A stretch of 64,000 nucleotides of DNA from positions 9,576,243-9,640,242 of the forward strand of contig CM055095.1 of assembly GCA_029204225.1 (NCBI GenBank), in the 5' to 3' direction. The position numbers and the translations under genes are program-made. Below are positions 10,575-23,700 of the stretch, piece after piece. The stretch comes from Diphasiastrum complanatum. Taxonomy: Eukaryota; Streptophyta; Lycopodiopsida; Lycopodiales; Lycopodiaceae. The notes beneath the pieces were generated by a model. The model made no database searches, was not told where the DNA came from, and saw only the letters and a list, made by a program, of their open reading frames with translations. Position 1 is the stretch's first letter; each line of letters opens with the position of its first letter.

Positions 10575-11757
10575 TTCATAGTTTACATGTGCTATGTTTG
10601 TGTATTAAACCTTTTACAACATCTCTAAGTTATTGCTTGGATCAATATAGCTAACACAAGGGCAATATATTAGGAGCCATGAATTGCAATTCCACCATTT
10701 GGCAGTCAAGGTGCATATCACAAGTTTGCAATCTACTTGATTATTCAAAGCAAATTCTAACCAAATATTAACTAGAACCAACCAATCCTCTAACCAATAG
10801 CTTGGGGCCATATGTTCCTATTTATATTTGATATTTCAGGTCCACATTCTTGGTTCGGAAAATCTTTGCATGATATTATCTTCTACTAAATTTAGGTAGC
10901 ACTTTGGTGCGTCTTATTTTGGCTTGTTAATCTTGATTGGCTTCTGGGCTCAACGTACATGGCATAGCTGCTCATATGATATGTTTACTGCCACGTCTAT
11001 ATATTTACCATTGATTTATGGATCTTTGTTTTCTTCACTTCAGAGGTGTGCCATGACAGGTTTTTCAGTGTGATGTCCATTGCTCAACAATGTTATTAAA
11101 AATTTTGTTGCTATGTTTTGTGACCTTAGCCAGATCTCGATAATTAAATTAAATTGAGTACATTATATAAAACTTAGTGATACATGAATTGTTGATCCCT
11201 ATTTATTGCTACCTATGCACTAGTACAAAAACAAAAATTCTACAATCAAGGAATTATGGCACTAATATCCATTTGCAAATTTTTTTTATCTATTCATCCA
11301 TACTTGTGTGGAAAGAAAATACAAGATTCACATAAATAGGCGTAGAAATAGAATTCATGCCCTTTTGTTATGTGATGTTCTATCTAGAATTATTCCTGGC
11401 ATAACAAAGGAGTGACTCTGCTATAAACTTCAAATCGAATTAAGAAAGGATCTATATAATATTCTTCTACTTTACAAATGAGTAAATTGCCTGGTCAATG
11501 CATCAAACAACATTGTCAAATTCATGCAAAACCACTTACTCATTTTTTGGCAAACAGGCATAATGTCCAATGTCTTTGCACAAGTGTCTTAAACATTACA
11601 TCAACTGAACTATAATGGATGTCCTCACAGATTTATATGACACGCAATTATGATAGCCTTGTTAATAATGGATGTACAAATTCTTTATTGAAGACAAGTC
11701 CGGATTTATGTAGATGACTGGAGTCTCGTTGTAGTAAATAAAATCTTGGAGACAACC
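10575..11757. other. no gene seen (3' flank of the DUF1218 gene)
   Basis: AT-rich sequence without a plausible coding frame. Its right end would contain the 3' untranslated region and poly(A) site of the minus-strand DUF1218 gene. No repeat family recognised. Confidence 0.5.
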
Positions 11758-14700
11758 TTATTTGGTGAAAGGAGTCATACCAACAGTTGGTCCTCCATAG
11801 TTATAAGGTTGCCAATTTTGCTCCTGGGCCTTGACTTGGCATAGGTAATACCCTTCACTCAGCAGCAGAGTAAATAATGTGAAGGCGGCAGCTGCTTCAA
11901 AAATACCTTTGCGTAGGGTTTCACAAGTCAAATTATCTGCACCAAAGTATCCAGTTGCCCGAGTTCTATATGCAGCCCGAGTTGCCCCTGCTATGAGACA
12001 AATTGCTGCAACGATGAAGCTCAGCCTGCAACATAGCGTACTGACTTAAAATTGGATCCTTCTTCATTGAGCAAGTGATACTAAGAGCAATTACACTATT
12101 TAGGCTCTTAAGACTAATTCTTTGTGACACTTTACTTTGATGTTCTTCAGTCTTGATACCATGGTTTAGTCAACTTTGAAACTTTCACTGAATTGAATCA
12201 CAAAAGCATTGTGATTCCCTTGCAAAACACAATAGCTCAACCAGAAACCCTGACTAGTGGCTCAGCGTAAGAGAATTTGATGCAATTATTGATTGGTAAA
12301 AGCTGGTTTCCGTCCTTGTTACAAAGTTGATCATAGCTGCTGAATCTGTCACTAATAAAACAAATAGAATGTTTCATAGCGCAGTATAAGGAGAGCTAAG
12401 CTTTTAAACATACAGGATGCTATGACATATATGATTGGCAAACTTCCCCCATAACACAGGCATCTTGAATCAAGAATAGTTTAATAATTAGATCGAATTA
12501 GTTGCAGTTTCTTCTAGGAAATATACCATATTAATAGAAGATTAGTTACGCATCTCCCATGCATGTACCAATATGAGACTAAGGTCCATTCCAGATTGCA
12601 CGTAGCAGTAACTGCTTGGCTTGCCTACGTTTGCACTTTTTCATGAAAACTGGCCCTCCCCTCTCAAGATTATGCTCGAGTTGCCATTGTGCCACATGGG
12701 GCCAGCGCTCTTTGCAACTTAGGGCACCTCGAGTATAGTTTTTGGAGCCAGTCTTACTGCGTGGCACGAAGAGTCCAGGCAACTCAAGGCCAAGTGCCAA
12801 AACTAACTTGTATAAAACGTAACCATTCATATAGCAACATCTGGTAACTTGCCTACACAATCCTGTGTGTTTATAGTGTTACCTGCCAATGCACTTAAAT
12901 GAGAGGTAGAATAAAGGGGACAGATAAATTGACATGCCGCTAGTCTGGAAAGGTCTCTATTTCCTGATAACTTCTCTTCTACGCTTTATTTGCTCGTGTA
13001 CCCTTAAATCAACTGTGGACCCTTAAATCAGCCCACAGTGTTGTCTTTCTGAGTAGGAAGCTACTTCTCACTCTGCAATTCTCTGGCTTGTCTTGTTTCT
13101 GCTATGTTTTGTCTTTGGTTTTTCGGGTCATAGGCACAAGACCTTGAGCATTTATGGGTCCACTCCTTGAGGCTTGAACAGAAACACAATTCTTGCCACT
13201 TGTCTAAATCTTCGAATATGACACGCGTTGCTTGTCATTTTTTTTCATTTTTGGATAAAACGTAATGAGATGGCTGCATCAAATTAGGCCCCGGGGAAGT
13301 ACCATATGTATGTGATTCTGTACTGAGGAGGCTGCGTTATACATCAAGCTCCATCAGTAGAAGAAGAAACTCGGTTCAGATCAAAGAGATCACCAATCTG
13401 CCTAAACAGGTTGTTTTTGAGAAAACGTCTGATTTAATTTCAAGAGGGATGTCTGAGAAGCTGTACTTGATTGGGGATCAAGTAAAAACAGCTAAGAAGC
13501 TCTCTGAGCTGGCTGCAATCTGTTGATGGTGGCCATCCTGCCGAGCTACCTCATTGTATGCCAATCTTATTGTAGCACTGGAAAACAGAGATCTGTAGAC
13601 GCTGACCTTGGAACCTTAGACATCGTATGCCAATCTTATTGTAGCTTGCCTCATGGGCATGATGAGACAAGTAGGAAGAGCCCATATTTTAAAATAACAT
13701 TCAGCTACAGCGGCGGAAAAGTCAGGACCTCTGGCTTTGGAAACTTCTCAATGTTACAAGAGAAAAATTGAGCTTTTGTGTTATTATAGTGGCAGCCTGG
13801 CTATGGTGCAAGGAACTGTGCAGGACAGGAAGAAGCAAGGCCATCCCAATGTGGTGGAAGATGAAACACAGAAGACAAAGACAGAATTTTACTTTTGCTA
13901 TGGCCTTGATGGAGAACATGAAAGAGGACGCTATCTGGCAGCTGCTATGTGTCACATGTGCTTTAGCAAGGAATTGTCCCACAATAACAAGCACTCCCCA
14001 TTGAACGAGAGGTTAATGGTGAGGATTGAAGTATGGCTGCAGCAGTTGATTGTCTTATAATACGATTGCCAAGTGGAGATTCGAGAGTGATATAGAGCCT
14101 ACTGCACGTGAGAGACTTTGTCAAGACTTACATCATCAAGCTCTTAGATGAGAGGCTTTATGCTGCATTGCACAAATGAGGCATGATGGTTTGTGATGGA
14201 AAGGGAAACACATGATGGATGCCTAGATGGAGTGCCTTCTGCATCACTTGCCCAATAAACATCATCATATCCATGTAATACAGGATTAATAAAAGTCGAG
14301 TAAGTAGGTCCATAATTGAAGGTTCTCGATACCTCAGTACGCACTTTGCTGCTCTCCAATGAGATTCCTTTGGGCTTGACATAGCTTGACGTATCACACT
14401 GCCTACAAAATGTTAGGACAAGTGATAGTAGTCATATAAATAAGCCTCCAAATTACTTGTCTTAATAGGATTTATTAAATTGCACCTTCATCACCACAGC
14501 TAGTCAACTTGAACCTGCCCCATTGGTGTATATAAAGGTTAACACTCACACATATGCAATCGTTCCAACATTGACCAATTCTTCTACATACTTTTCTTGA
14601 GTACCAAATTGATGCCAAACTTCAATGCCAATACAAAAATGAAGTTTGCCAAGGTCTTTCATATCAAAATCAAGAGAAAGACTTCCATCGTTTCTTGTAC

Positions 14701-17700
14701 GATATAGTGGTACTGCTTCGAGTGATCGTTAGGTCATCCACGTAAACAACGATAAGAAGAATTTTGCCATCCTTGTGGATGATACAAACTTGAATTTTGC
14801 TTCTCAACATGCTCTTGGAGATTGTTTTGATTCATACAATGCTTCGTGAATTTACAGCACAACGTGGATATCTTTGCTTTTAATAGCAAAGCCTTGAGAT
14901 TGAGAAATGTAAATTTCTTCTTCAAAAATGCACTTCTACCATCCATTTGAGCAATATACCAATCGAAATGGGATGTTCTAGCCAATACACAAGAAATGGT
15001 GTTCAGCTTAACAAAGAGCAAATGTTTTTCTATAATCAATATCCTCCTTTTGAGCATATAGCCTTTCGCTACGAGACGTGCTTTATGCTTGTCAAGTGAA
15101 CCATCAAATTTATGTACTTTAGCTTATAAATCCAATCAATTCCAACAGGCTTTTTACCTTGAAGAAGCTTCACAAGATTCCTAGTGTCATTCTTCAAAAT
15201 GGATTCGTAAAGCTTTTATTACGCGAGTAAGATTCATGGAAGTAGAAGCATCACTTGATCACTTATAAGAACTTCCTAGATTATGAGGTAATAGGAGTGG
15301 ACTTATTACCTCATCTCAATAGGGTCAATAAACTCACCACTTGTATCTGCTTCTTCATCATGTAGAACTACATGTTCATTTGATTGACCTCCTTTAGCAT
15401 TCTCCTTTGTAAGTAATGATGTCATGACTCATAATTGACTTTCTTGTCTTAGGTTCAAATACCTTGTATGCTTTAGAAGAATATCCAACAAGAATGCATT
15501 TAACAGGCTTTGGATTAAGGTTCCTTCATATCTCATCTAGAATATGCACATAAGCAATACAACCAAAGACTCTTAAATCTGCAACTTGGCTTATGTCAAC
15601 AATAAGCTTCTTCAGAAGTCATACCTTCTAAAGCTTCGGTCGAAGACCAATTTTGTAGGTATGTTGTCGTTTGAACTGCACTCCATATAAAATTGCTCAA
15701 ACCACGTGCTTTCAGCACACTGCACAAGAGTGCGATTTTTTTGCCCGAGTATATGAGACTGTGAGCTGATGTCTAATTCTGCGTTCTTTACAAAAGGAAT
15801 TAAGCTCATCAAATTTGAGTTCACCTCCATCTGTCCTCAGGGTTTTAATTCTCTTGACAATTTAATTCTCCACTGGTTAAGACCCAAATTTTTCAGTAGG
15901 AATCATCAAAAAATTATTGAAAGTAGGATGTCTACTTCCATATTTGAGACTATGAGCTCATTTTTAATTCCACGTTCTTTACAGAAGGAATTAAGCTCAC
16001 CAAATTTGAATTCACCTCCTCCATCTATCATTAGTTTTGATTCATTTTCCAATTTAATTTTTCACAACATTCTTAAATTCAACAAAGAAAGAGAATGCTT
16101 CAGATTTTTTTAGATACACCTAGTTGCTGACAATGGCTGTTGGATCTCTCTTTTTTGAGATCAGAACAAATCTTCTCCCACAATCCTCTTCACCAAGAGC
16201 AAAGCTCTAATACCGACCAGGTGGAGACCTACTCCTGAGATTCCTAAAACAGCCATAGTCACTGCAAGCCAGCTAGATCGTCAGCATATGAGGCAATTTT
16301 GAAAAGCAATCACTCATTTTTCTAGAATCAACTGTGCATCTTCTGAAACCAGCAGAGATGAAGTATTCATCCCTCCTTTCATACAAGGTTCTCGAGGATG
16401 CCCTGATCCAAATGTGCACCTTGCCCCTAAATTAAATTTGTATTTGTCTTCATTTTTATTACGAGGAGAGTGATATTTTAACAGCAATTTTTGTTTCTCC
16501 CCTCTCTCACATGCTTTTCCTTATAAGAAATCATTGATTATGAATGATGATTGGTTGTGTTAGATGATAAGATTCTATTTGAAACATTTTGGTTCAGACT
16601 GCAGGTGAAGCACGACAGACAAAGGAAGAAGGTTTTGCTACGCCAAAGTAGGTACAGTGAAGATATACTATGACATTTTAGCATATGAAATAGCGACAAT
16701 GTAGGAACCCAATTGGATGTGAACAACAAAGTTTCCAGTAAAATGGGGCGAAAGATGCTAGAGAAAGAAAATTCAAGGAATCCCATATATGAGTGCAGTT
16801 GACAGCAGCATAAATGCCAGGATAAGGACAGGTCAAGATATGGTGATGGCAACAGGAATTCCCAGTAAATTCATGGCCAAACTTGGAATTGAGCATTGGA
16901 GGGTAGTAAAGAGAGCTTTCACATAGTTGAGAGCCACTGGCTCCATTCCACAGGTTATTATCTGCAATGGAGGAAGCAAATGCAGACTTCAGGACTTGAA
17001 GACACTGACTTGGTTGGTGATGCAGACAGTTGAAGGTCTACGATAATAGCATATTTATGCTTAGGGGTGAAGCTGTTACCCATGAAGCAGTTGCACTATT
17101 TACATCAGAAGTTAAATATACTGCAGTAAGTCAATCAGTGGAGGAAGTGTAATTGAAGACTTTACTGGCAAAATTTAGGATGGAAGGCAATGAGCCTGTG
17201 ATCATCATCATTGACAACCAAGCCTGCATTGCATTAGTAAGAATGCAAATTACCATGATATCATGCATCGGTACATTTAGGGCCCGGCAAAAAAGTCGAG
17301 AAGGGAGAGACCACATTGTTGCACAGTCAGACAGTCAGTAGCTGCTGACGTGTGCTTGAAGTGGGAGTTGAGACTAAGTGGGAGCGTCAAGATTGAGTTA
17401 TTCACAATCTTGAGCCCTGATCCTGAGATGATTCGTATTCAAGAGCAGTTTTGTATTAAGTTAAAAGTTATTTGCACTTTCTGTCAAGGAATATACCCAG
17501 AATATGTACATAGGCCCTATGCATAGTGATGTTGAGAGCAAGGTAGCCTTCAGTAAGTATCTCCAAACTCCCAGTGTTCTTTATTCTGAGCTTTCTTGCC
17601 CATATACTCTTGAACCCAGTATTGTCCTTAAAGCGAGACACTCTTTCATACTCTGCATTTCTCTTGCTTGCCCGGCTTTCTGCTGCGTGTTGTTTTTGTT

Positions 17701-19738
17701 TCCTAACAGAGGCTAGTATCTGTTTGAATTGCAGATGCTAAATAGATCATAAAAGGTTTTCTTAGCATCAAAATTAAACTGTGCTACTTAATGTGGCTAA
17801 AATACACCAGATATAATTGCAATTATATGATTCAATCATGAGCATGGCTGTTAGAATTCTGTGGAGGAATGGGAGTGATTTAAGGAAAATGATTAGTAGA
17901 TATATCTTTTGAACTAAAAAATGAAAAAAGAAACCAAATAATGATTCTTAAGCCATACAAGAATTGGTTTTAAGCCCTAAAAAACTCACAAACATGATAA
18001 ACAAATCAAAACATTTAAAGCCAAAAAAATAAAAATACAGGCACATTTCGGGAAAACCTAATCAGGGATGTATTATAAAATTATGATATAGATAAATATA
18101 TTTAAAGATAGATCTATGTAGATCCAGACAGGGTTTTCACGCTTAGGGCTTAACTTTATAAAGTCTTACAAGGTCAAGTAAAAGTAGTTGACAACCTAGT
18201 GCCATGGCAAACAACGTTCAGTTTCAATGCTGCTGAATGCCTATTTATGCCGATCTTTGACAAATGTTAAAGTCCAATTTTGCCACACGTCCATCTATGC
18301 ACAAAGTTTACATTGTGGTTTTCATTCTGTAAGAACTCACCAGGAGAAAATGAAGAAAATGATAGCAAAAACTCTAGCTGATCCGGGCCTGAGTGCTGTT
18401 GAACAGCATAAGCAACGCGTAAAGCCTGTAATAAGAACCTGACCCAAGAGAAGAAAAAGGAAAGCCCCAACACCTAGACCGGTTGCAACATCTTTCGTGT
18501 ATTTGCATACGGTTATTTCTGATCCATAGTCGTATTGAATGGTGACCTGAAAAGGAAATGTTAGTCTCCAGTACTGAAGCAAATAAACAAACAGCACATC
18601 TGCATCTTTACAAGACAATCAATAAACCAATGTACAATATAATGACACATGAGATGAAATCATCAAACAACTCGAATGACCTCCACTAGAGGTGAAGATA
18701 CAAATTGCATCAGGAGACATGTAGCTCCACGACCTATAGCATAGATGATTTCATGAAGCATTTGGTTCGAAGTGTTGGAATTCCTCTCTAGCATTTCACA
18801 GAACATCAACATTATATGGAAAACCTGCCAACATCTTGACATCAAAGGGTGCAATTTGGTTGCTACTGAAATAGTACACAAAATACTTCTGTGCTGTCTT
18901 ACATTTAAATTTTATTGCATATTTGCCACTGGATGTGTTACTTTTAGCTGTCAGAAAGCGCACAGTCTAGCAGTGCTAAGCGTGCCCTCAATGGTGTGTC
19001 GGGTCAGAACTGAGAGCTCAGGGCCGCATTTGGCAAATAGAAGATCATTGGCTTTAGCCCAGGGCTAATTTGGCTTTTGGATCACACAGGGTATTCTAGG
19101 TACTCGGACGTCTCGTTATAGCACTAACAGTAGGCTCACCAGCTGAAACCTTCTCATGCCTTCGTCCAACCTTAAGTAGGCCTCGTGCATCTGTTCGTAG
19201 CATGGTACTAAGGCTGGAAGTCAAATTAATACAATTTCAAGCCCTCTATGGTGACATGGAGCGCTACGAGTCCTCATGCGCAAAGTCCGTCCTAAGGTGA
19301 CGGAAACTCACTCGGTTTGTGTTCATTGTTACTGTATTACAGAAGATCCAGGGTCCTCCATTGCAGCATAACGAAAAGCATGTCAGCCTATGGATTCTTT
19401 CTGCAGTAAAATCTTTCCTACTTTTGCACAAAAACAAACGGATCTGTATTTTCAGATCAAAAAACAAAGTACGAGAGAACTAGTATAAAATTGCTTTAAC
19501 ATATATACAATCTCGTGCTAATAAAAACTGCAACAGCATAAGCAGAGAAGGATATGAGGCATAAAGTCACACGACGGGACAGAGACTGAGATATGGCTAC
19601 CTTAGTTGAGACACATAACAAAGTAAGGCGACGAACCTTGCTTCTGTGGGCATTGGCTCCCAGAGCCAGGCCAAACGCGACTAAATAAAAAACAAATGAG
19701 GACAAGATAAGCAGCCATGACATTCCGGATCCCCTCAT
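11758..19738 (-). CDS. DUF1218 family four-TM membrane protein, 3 exons, 191 aa
   Basis: Exons are 19738-19637, 18546-18341 and 12025-11758. Every junction has GT/AG, phases fit, and the total is 576 bases (191 codons plus TAA). Residues 7-28 form TM1. Exon 2 brings the family core: VCKYTKDVATGLGVGAFLFL (residues 47-66), the Cys-rich TRCLCC (77-82) and PGSARVFAIIFFIFSW (88-103). TM3 spans about 93-115 and TM4 about 144-161; the C-terminus is hydrophilic. DUF1218 includes Arabidopsis DESIGUAL/VCC (leaf symmetry and vein patterning) and MWL proteins (wall lignin); they are ER or plasma-membrane proteins without a known enzyme activity. No stop or frameshift was found, so it looks functional. 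Intron 1 is 1.1 kb; intron 2 is 6.3 kb and full of old copia elements. ATG 19738 was chosen as the first ATG that puts TM1 near the N-terminus; Met6 is an alternative. Confidence 0.9.
13400..13990 (+). pseudogene. copia gag remnant
   Basis: Broken frames give SEKLYLIGDQVKTAKKLSEL, then YANLIVALENRDL and a knuckle-like CYYSGSLAMVQGTVQDRKK (the normal CxxC-GH-C pattern partly lost). The order and spacing match copia gag: capsid end, then zinc knuckle. Several stops and a duplicated CCAATCTTATTGTAGC (about 13561 and 13630) show the decay. Confidence 0.6.
14150..16130 (-). pseudogene. decayed copia integrase-RT-RNase H, minus strand, nested in the plus-strand copia element
   Basis: Read downwards from 16130 there are integrase words (LRTDGGELKFDELNSFC near 15840-15790; KNRTLVQCAE near 15740), the RT entry region (HKARLVAKGYMLKR near 15090-15050; HFDWYIAQMDGRSAFLK near 14990-14930; VVYVDDL near 14745), and RNase H words at 14390-14160 (SHWRAAKCVLRY, VYWASDAEG). 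Many stops and frameshifts; no working product. It lies between the gag and RT halves of the plus-strand element, which suggests it inserted there. Confidence 0.7.
16580..17400 (+). pseudogene. copia RT C-terminus and RNase H remnant, plus strand
   Basis: Recognisable words are GIPYMSAVDSSINARIRTGQD (a decayed GIPYASAVGSLMYAMVCTRPD-type motif, about 16779-16841), FMAKLGIEHW, AVTHEAVALFTSEVKYTAVS (about 17070-17130) and IIDNQACIALV (about 17207-17240). It resembles Tnt1-type copia elements. Stops and small indels throughout. Confidence 0.72.
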
Positions 19739-20760
19739 GTTGAGATATTATTATCGAATAACTTTGTTTTTTGGAAGCAAACCGATGAAACAAGAACAGG
19801 CAATTTGAACTTCAATGATCTGGATGTGCTAATATTTTGCTGCTGAGCTGCTTCAGAGCTCACGGATCTGTCACATACGTTGCTAAGCTTTCTTGGAAAC
19901 AGTGTCCTTCTCGTATCGCCTCAGAATAATCTGCATAGACAAGCTAAAAGATACAAAGATTTCACACAATGAGAGAGAATTCTTCTCGCCTTACGATCGC
20001 AAAATCTGCAATAAAGCATATTATAAACATCTAAACAATACAAAGACTCTCCGGGTTGAGAAAGGATCTTTCTCGTCTTACAACAGAAAATCAAGCTAAA
20101 AACTACACAGATACCACAAAGTGAGCGTGTAACTCCATCATGCCACTTCATCATTAAAGAAAGATACTATTCTTGTTTCATTGCCAAGTCGAAAGAATCT
20201 GCCATACTAACCAGAAGACCAAGTAGAAAGTGAGCAATATCTGGGCCGCGATATATTATACAATGGAAAAATTTTCCTGAGATCCGCGGACAGTCAGAAC
20301 TCAAGTCGCAGCAGTCGTTGGACAATCGATGAGTAAAGTTAAGCAATATCTTCTGCTGCTGTGCACTAATGTAGGGCTAGCATTATCAGCAGAAAGCAGC
20401 GATTCCAGCCCGCGATGGCAAACGCATAGATTCCCGTTGATTTGGTTCTAGAGAAGAATGTAGATCCAAAAATCTCTCTCTCTTTTTCTATCTATGGTGG
20501 ATGCTCCTGCTAAGAATCCCAAGAGACGAGACAGAAAAAGCACGAAAGAGAAAACTATGGTGAAAGAGAAGCAGAGCGGACGTTAGGTGGAGTGGATCGT
20601 CCGGGTTAGATAGCACTGAAAACTTTATTTCAACCCCCACCGTCTCGATGCTGCCACGAGTCAGAATCGCCACTTCCATATAGGAGACGTGGCAAGATCT
20701 GAATGCATCTGAAGAATTCTAACGGCAGCGGGACTAAAAATGTAGCGTGCCATGGAGATG
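19739..20760 (-). promoter_or_regulatory. upstream region of the DUF1218 gene
   Basis: This lies directly upstream of the ATG at 19738. A pyrimidine/purine-rich patch near 20477-20495 (CTCTCTCTCTTTTTCTATC on the plus strand) is the sort of GA/CT tract seen near plant transcription starts. No TATA box could be assigned with confidence. The short minus frame 20488-20679 has no recognisable domain and is treated as chance. Confidence 0.35.
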
Positions 20761-22423
20761 CCTGGGGTCCCAGCGACAGCTCCATAAAAGTTGGATGAGT
20801 GTAAAATTGTAGGTGCCATAGTTGAAGTAGTTGGATGAATGTTAGTGTAAATGCAGGTGCTATAGTTGAAGTGTTATTCTAGCTCCGATGGTTGAATTGG
20901 TGAATTGGTTGGGATATTAGTGTCAATGATGGATGCAGATAGAGATATATCACTTGATAGTGGGTACCTCATGGGAGGGGACACGGACGGCATATTGAAA
21001 TTTCGCAATCCAAGTAGCTCAAAGGCCAAACTCGGATAGATTAGGGGCGATATTGGCTCTTAACAAAATGTTAATAACTCATATCAAGTCAACACGTAAG
21101 GGCAAGTGAATTGAACACATGGTGTGTGCATGAAATAGGGAAAAGTTTTTACATGCCTCACTTAATGCTAAGAGCAGTGTCCTAGGAGCTCACTCTCTCG
21201 GCTCACAAGCAAGGAGCACGTTTGATAAGGGTAGGTCTTTCACGACGTTGTAGTGAGAATTCTCCTTAAACTCATCTATGAGGTAGGTTGCAATCGCTAG
21301 GCCTACAACTGTTGTTAGAATACCTTAAAAAAACCCCACCCATAAACGAGCGATGGATTGTGATTTGGGTCCTGCCCAATCAAATGTTGGTCTCAAGTGT
21401 ATCTAAACTATAACAAGTTGCAAAGGCATGAGAATGATAAAGAGTCTTCAGTGTCATCACACACACTCTCTGTGTTATTTTACATAACTAATATACCAAA
21501 TTTGTAGGTGCATGTGTGCGCACCCAATGTGGCACATGCCAACTACCGATGTTATGCACATAGATGGGTCCAATGGCATCAATAGATGTTCAAATGTCCA
21601 AAGGATTCTTCTCACAAGCATAGTTTACAATGATTTTGTACCCCATTGTAGGCAAAATAGGTCATCTTGCAATTGTGACATGATGTGTCAACAATGTTGG
21701 ATGGCCCTACTTATCAATAATCTAACTTTAATAAGCCCAAGAGTTGTAAGATGCACTTCACCTTGCATCATATGGCCCCTTTTAAATGTATTGTTGTTTA
21801 GATGACTAGAGACCTTACAACTCACTATCAAATCCTTGGCACCAAATTTTGGGCAAGCGTAAGGAGATGCCAAATTTAGCAGGAAAATTAGTTGACAGAA
21901 TCATTCATAACATACTATTGGCCAGGGTTTTTTAATTGGGCTATTTTTTGCTTTTCGGCTATACTTTTGATTTTTGATTGAAAATTTTATTATTTGGTAG
22001 TCAAAACCAAAAAATTATCGTCCCAACTTTGATATGAATATGATAGTTCGACTTAATTTTAAGGACTTACCAATTTATAAAGGCTATTAATGAATATATA
22101 ACGTTTTATTTGTCTGCCTTTGTTGTATTCATGATTTTCAAAAAGGAATTGATTACCTAGTGTGTGATAATTTAGCTATTTAATATTTTGAAATATAGAA
22201 CCCTGCTATTGGATGTTCATAATCAATGACCAAAAAAAACGAAGATGTCATGCTCTCTCCTAAGGAATCTCAATTGCCTAAACATGGTGACTTCAAGGTT
22301 TTCAAATAGGATGCCAGTTATTTGCGAAGTTGTTCACTTGAATTATCCCAACCTTGCTTTTGTTATTCTATTATTGCAAAACTATGCCTTTACTAAATGG
22401 TTAGTAAATATACTCGTCACTTG
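20761..22423. other. no gene seen
   Basis: Non-coding, AT-rich sequence. A local repeat GTTGGATGA(G/A)TG...GTGCCATAGTTGAAGT occurs near 20790-20880. Nothing else was recognised. Confidence 0.45.
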
Positions 22424-23700
22424 TTAATGCATAGAATAATAAATTAATTCTACTTCCTTAGAGTTAATGTTCTTAGGCACAAAGTGATAATGAGTCTCAA
22501 CATGCTTGGCATGTGCATGGAATATAGGATTCTTTGTAATTTGTATGTAGCTTTGACTATCACAGAACACTAAAATAACAACAATTTTGAAAAAAAAAAA
22601 ATTGTCAAACAAATGGATCCACACTTCAAATTTAGCTACCTATGTTCAGCTTCAATAGTTCAGCTTCAACAAAAGATAGCGCAATAGTAGCTTGCCTTTT
22701 GCTCTTCCATGAGATTGTAGGCCTTGCCAAAATTAAAAATTAAACTAAAATAGATTGTCTTCTATAATAATAGCCCAACTCGCATCATAGTAACCATGAA
22801 GTACAAGATCATTACAAAAACCATACTCTAAATCACAATTGAATGTGTCCTTCAGATACATAAAACTGTGTTGCACTCCTCCACTAAGTTTTTCTTGGGC
22901 TAGTCAAAAACTAACTTGTCGCACTAGCTACATATGTGATGTCTTTCTTGTAATAGTCAAATAAATCTAGAAACCAACCCATTGCTCTAACAAAATAACA
23001 TTGATTTCATCCTCATCAACACAACTTGTGTTAATTTTACATTTGGTTCCATTGGTGTAGAAACATACTTTGAATCCAACATCTGAAAATTTTCCAAAAC
23101 ATCACAATTTATATAATTGAGAAAGAGATAATCTATCCTCATATCACCATACTTTATTTCCAAGGTAGAAATGTAAATTCCCAAATCCTTCATCTAGAAT
23201 TCAAAGGTCAATCTGCACTTGACTTTGTCTAGAATCTTTTCACAACTTCTAGTAATAATCAAATTATCCACTTAAACTATGAACAAAGTAGCATGGTCAT
23301 CCTTGTGTAAAGGTATAGAGATTAAAATCACACTCACTTTGAATAAAGCCATAATTGAGATGGAAGATGTCAATACAAGCATACCAAGCTCTAGGTAATT
23401 GCTTTAAACTATAAAGAGCTTTCTTTAATCTACAAATTAAATGCTCTTTTCTGAAATAATGAAGCATTGTGGTTGTGAAACATAGATTTCTTCATCCAAT
23501 ATAAGATTCAAAAAAGAACTCTTCACATCCATTTGATAGATGTTCCAATAAAAGTGTGAAGCAATCACCAAATCACAACAAATAGTGTTCATCTCGGTTA
23601 CATGAGCAAAGGGTTTATCAAAAATCAATACTTTCTTATTGAGCATATTCCTTTACTACAAAGCATGTCTCGTGCTTGTCATGTGTCCCATTTGACCTGT
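22424..23700 (-). pseudogene. decayed copia RT-RNase H, minus strand
   Basis: From high to low coordinates: RT entry (KHETCFVVKEYAQ then DKPFAHVTEMNTICCDL, about 23670-23580), HFYWNIYQMDVKSSFLN (about 23555-23505), the RT C-terminus (MKDLGIYISTLEIKYGDMRI, 23193-23134; YVSTPMEPNVKL, about 23075-23040), and RNase H end (IPIFHAHAKHVETHYHF-like, about 22540-22480). Frames change repeatedly and stops are common. No LTRs could be assigned. Confidence 0.72.

Larger units (their letters stand above)
12950..17740 (+). mobile_element. old plus-strand copia element inside DUF1218 intron 2
   Basis: A gag remnant (13400-13990) and RT/RNase H remnant (16580-17380) lie in order on the plus strand, opposite to the host gene, with minus-strand copia sequence between them. 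Sequences near 13070-13130 and 17640-17700 resemble each other (CTCTGCAATTCTC / CTCTGCATTTCTC followed by similar CT- and TG-rich words), suggesting LTR remnants at both ends. The exact borders could not be found. The copy is badly decayed, so it predates the other elements. Confidence 0.6.

Noticed and set aside
12579-12860. Minus frame of 93 codons in DUF1218 intron 2
   Set aside because: No recognisable motif and no conserved splice signals; the three-exon model is complete without it.
20488-20679. Minus frame of 63 codons upstream of DUF1218
   Set aside because: No domain, no splice connection needed; probably 5' untranslated or promoter sequence.
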